From the NCBI RefSeq assembly GCF_021497885.1, contig NZ_CP046523.1, forward strand, positions 601,501 to 665,500: a stretch of 64,000 bases of DNA, written 5' to 3'. The notes below the pieces were generated by a model that was given only the letters and a program-made list of their open reading frames with translations, was not told where the DNA came from and searched no databases. How positions within the stretch are numbered: position 1 is the first letter of the stretch; every line of letters starts with the position of its first letter. Positions 63,471 through 64,000 of this stretch are shown here, piece after piece. The stretch is from Streptococcus oralis (GTDB lineage: Bacteria; Bacillota; Bacilli; Lactobacillales; Streptococcaceae). The position numbers were made by a program, and so were the translations under genes.

Positions 63471-63501
63471 AAAAGACGCTTTGTTTTCAAAGTGTCTTTT
63501 T
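63471..63501 (+). terminator. Terminator after the YihY gene
   Basis: AAAAGACGCTTTG, TTTT loop, CAAAGTGTCTTTT plus T. Confidence 0.88.
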
Positions 63502-63558
63502 GTTGCATTTGCAATAAAAATGTGCTATTCTATCATCATAGATGCGAGAGGTGGAAAC

Positions 63559-64000
63559 ATGTCGTTATTACGCGAAATCGGAGTTATAGCCCGTGCCCTA
63601 GATTCTATTGCTAATATTGAGTTTCGTGATATTGAACTAGCTCGTGGGCAATATCTTTATTTAGTACGAATCAAGGAGAATCCAGGAATCATTCAAGAAG
63701 CCTTGTCGGATTTACTGAAGGTTGACCGTTCGACAGTTGCTCGTTCAGTAAAAAAACTGGAAGAAAAGGGGTTAATAAAACAAGGAATGACCAGTACAAA
63801 TCGGAAAAATAAAGAGTGGTTTGTTACTGAAAAAGGAGATGCACTTTATCCTTTTATCCTTGCTGAACATCACTATTCAGAGAATTCTGCCCTAAAAGGA
63901 TTTTCTAGGGAAGAGGCTAGGGAACTGGAGAACCTATTAATTCGAGTTAGAAAAAATATTACAAGTGATTGGGATATGGTCAAAAAAGGCCAGAAAAGAA
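63559..64000 (+). CDS. MarR family regulator, cut by the window end
   Basis: 147 codons are visible from ATG 63559 (behind GAGAGGTGG) without a stop. It begins MSLLREIGVIARALDSI and has a winged helix with SDLLKVDRSTVARSVKKLEEKG and the wing region TSTNRKNKEWFVTEKG, clear MarR features. A downstream partner, often a GNAT or exporter gene, lies outside the window. Confidence 0.88.
   Translation, partial: MSLLREIGVIARALDSIANIEFRDIELARGQYLYLVRIKENPGIIQEALSDLLKVDRSTVARSVKKLEEKGLIKQGMTSTNRKNKEWFVTEKGDALYPFILAEHHYSENSALKGFSREEARELENLLIRVRKNITSDWDMVKKGQKR

Overview
The window reads as chromosome of a low-GC Gram-positive coccus, most likely a mitis-group Streptococcus (S. mitis / S. oralis / S. pneumoniae relatives). 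The protein sequences and gene order (rapZ-yvcK-whiA, cdaA-cdaR-glmM, clpX-ysxC, rpsF-ssb-rpsR, aspB-asnS, mntE next to a manganese-riboswitch P-type ATPase, murE divergent from a MurJ-type flippase) match what I remember of the pneumococcal chromosome. Many residues differ from the pneumococcal proteins, so a commensal relative is more likely than S. pneumoniae. I see no rRNA, tRNA, CRISPR array, phage or intact insertion sequence.

Layout. 1-2.5 kb: the 3' part of an FtsX-type ABC permease, rpsO with its leader, and a 540-bp gene-free stretch holding a duplicated 48-bp repeat and three terminators. 2.5-6 kb: an iron-chelate uptake operon (permease, ATPase, lipoprotein) ending in an esterase that could open the imported siderophore. 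6-16.4 kb: acyltransferase, P-type ATPase, trmK, Nif3-like protein, FAD oxidase, galE, a polyprenyl-phosphate-type glycosyltransferase, ferredoxin, LysM protein, cmk and dihydrofolate reductase. 16.4-31 kb: housekeeping core (clpX, ysxC, ridA, rapZ-yvcK-whiA, flavin reductase, cdaA-cdaR-glmM, degV, dapB, cca, ABC-F). 31-38.7 kb: divergent manganese/calcium export genes mntE and mgtA, separated by an AT-rich three-gene island for glycan decoration. 38.7-46.3 kb: a deformylase-like protein, yaaA, a MarR/flavin-reductase pair, tseB-like gene, aspB and asnS. 46.3-56.5 kb: an MFS exporter, rpsF-ssb-rpsR followed by a tandem array of terminator-like units, a HAD-cyclophilin fusion, an S1 RNA-binding protein, an N6-adenine methyltransferase with a GIY-YIG protein, ppaC, csbD and murE. 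56.5-64 kb: a MurJ-type flippase, ytqA-ytqB, a Na+/H+ antiporter, a YihY protein and a MarR regulator cut by the window end.

How the genes work together. Peptidoglycan and envelope: glmM, murE, MurJ-type flippase, cdaA/cdaR (c-di-AMP), tseB-like, galE, two GtrB-like transferases. Metals: iron uptake operon, mntE, mgtA with its Mn riboswitch, and a second P-type ATPase. Translation: rpsO, rpsF, rpsR, asnS, cca, trmK, ABC-F and methyltransferases.

The points most worth a second look are the three-gene glycan-decoration island between mntE and the Mn riboswitch, a set of eight genes whose promoter -10 box lies only 6-7 nt from the start codon (predicted leaderless mRNAs), leucine at DHFR position 100 (a trimethoprim-resistance substitution), the siderophore-type operon with its own esterase, and the terminator array after rpsR.
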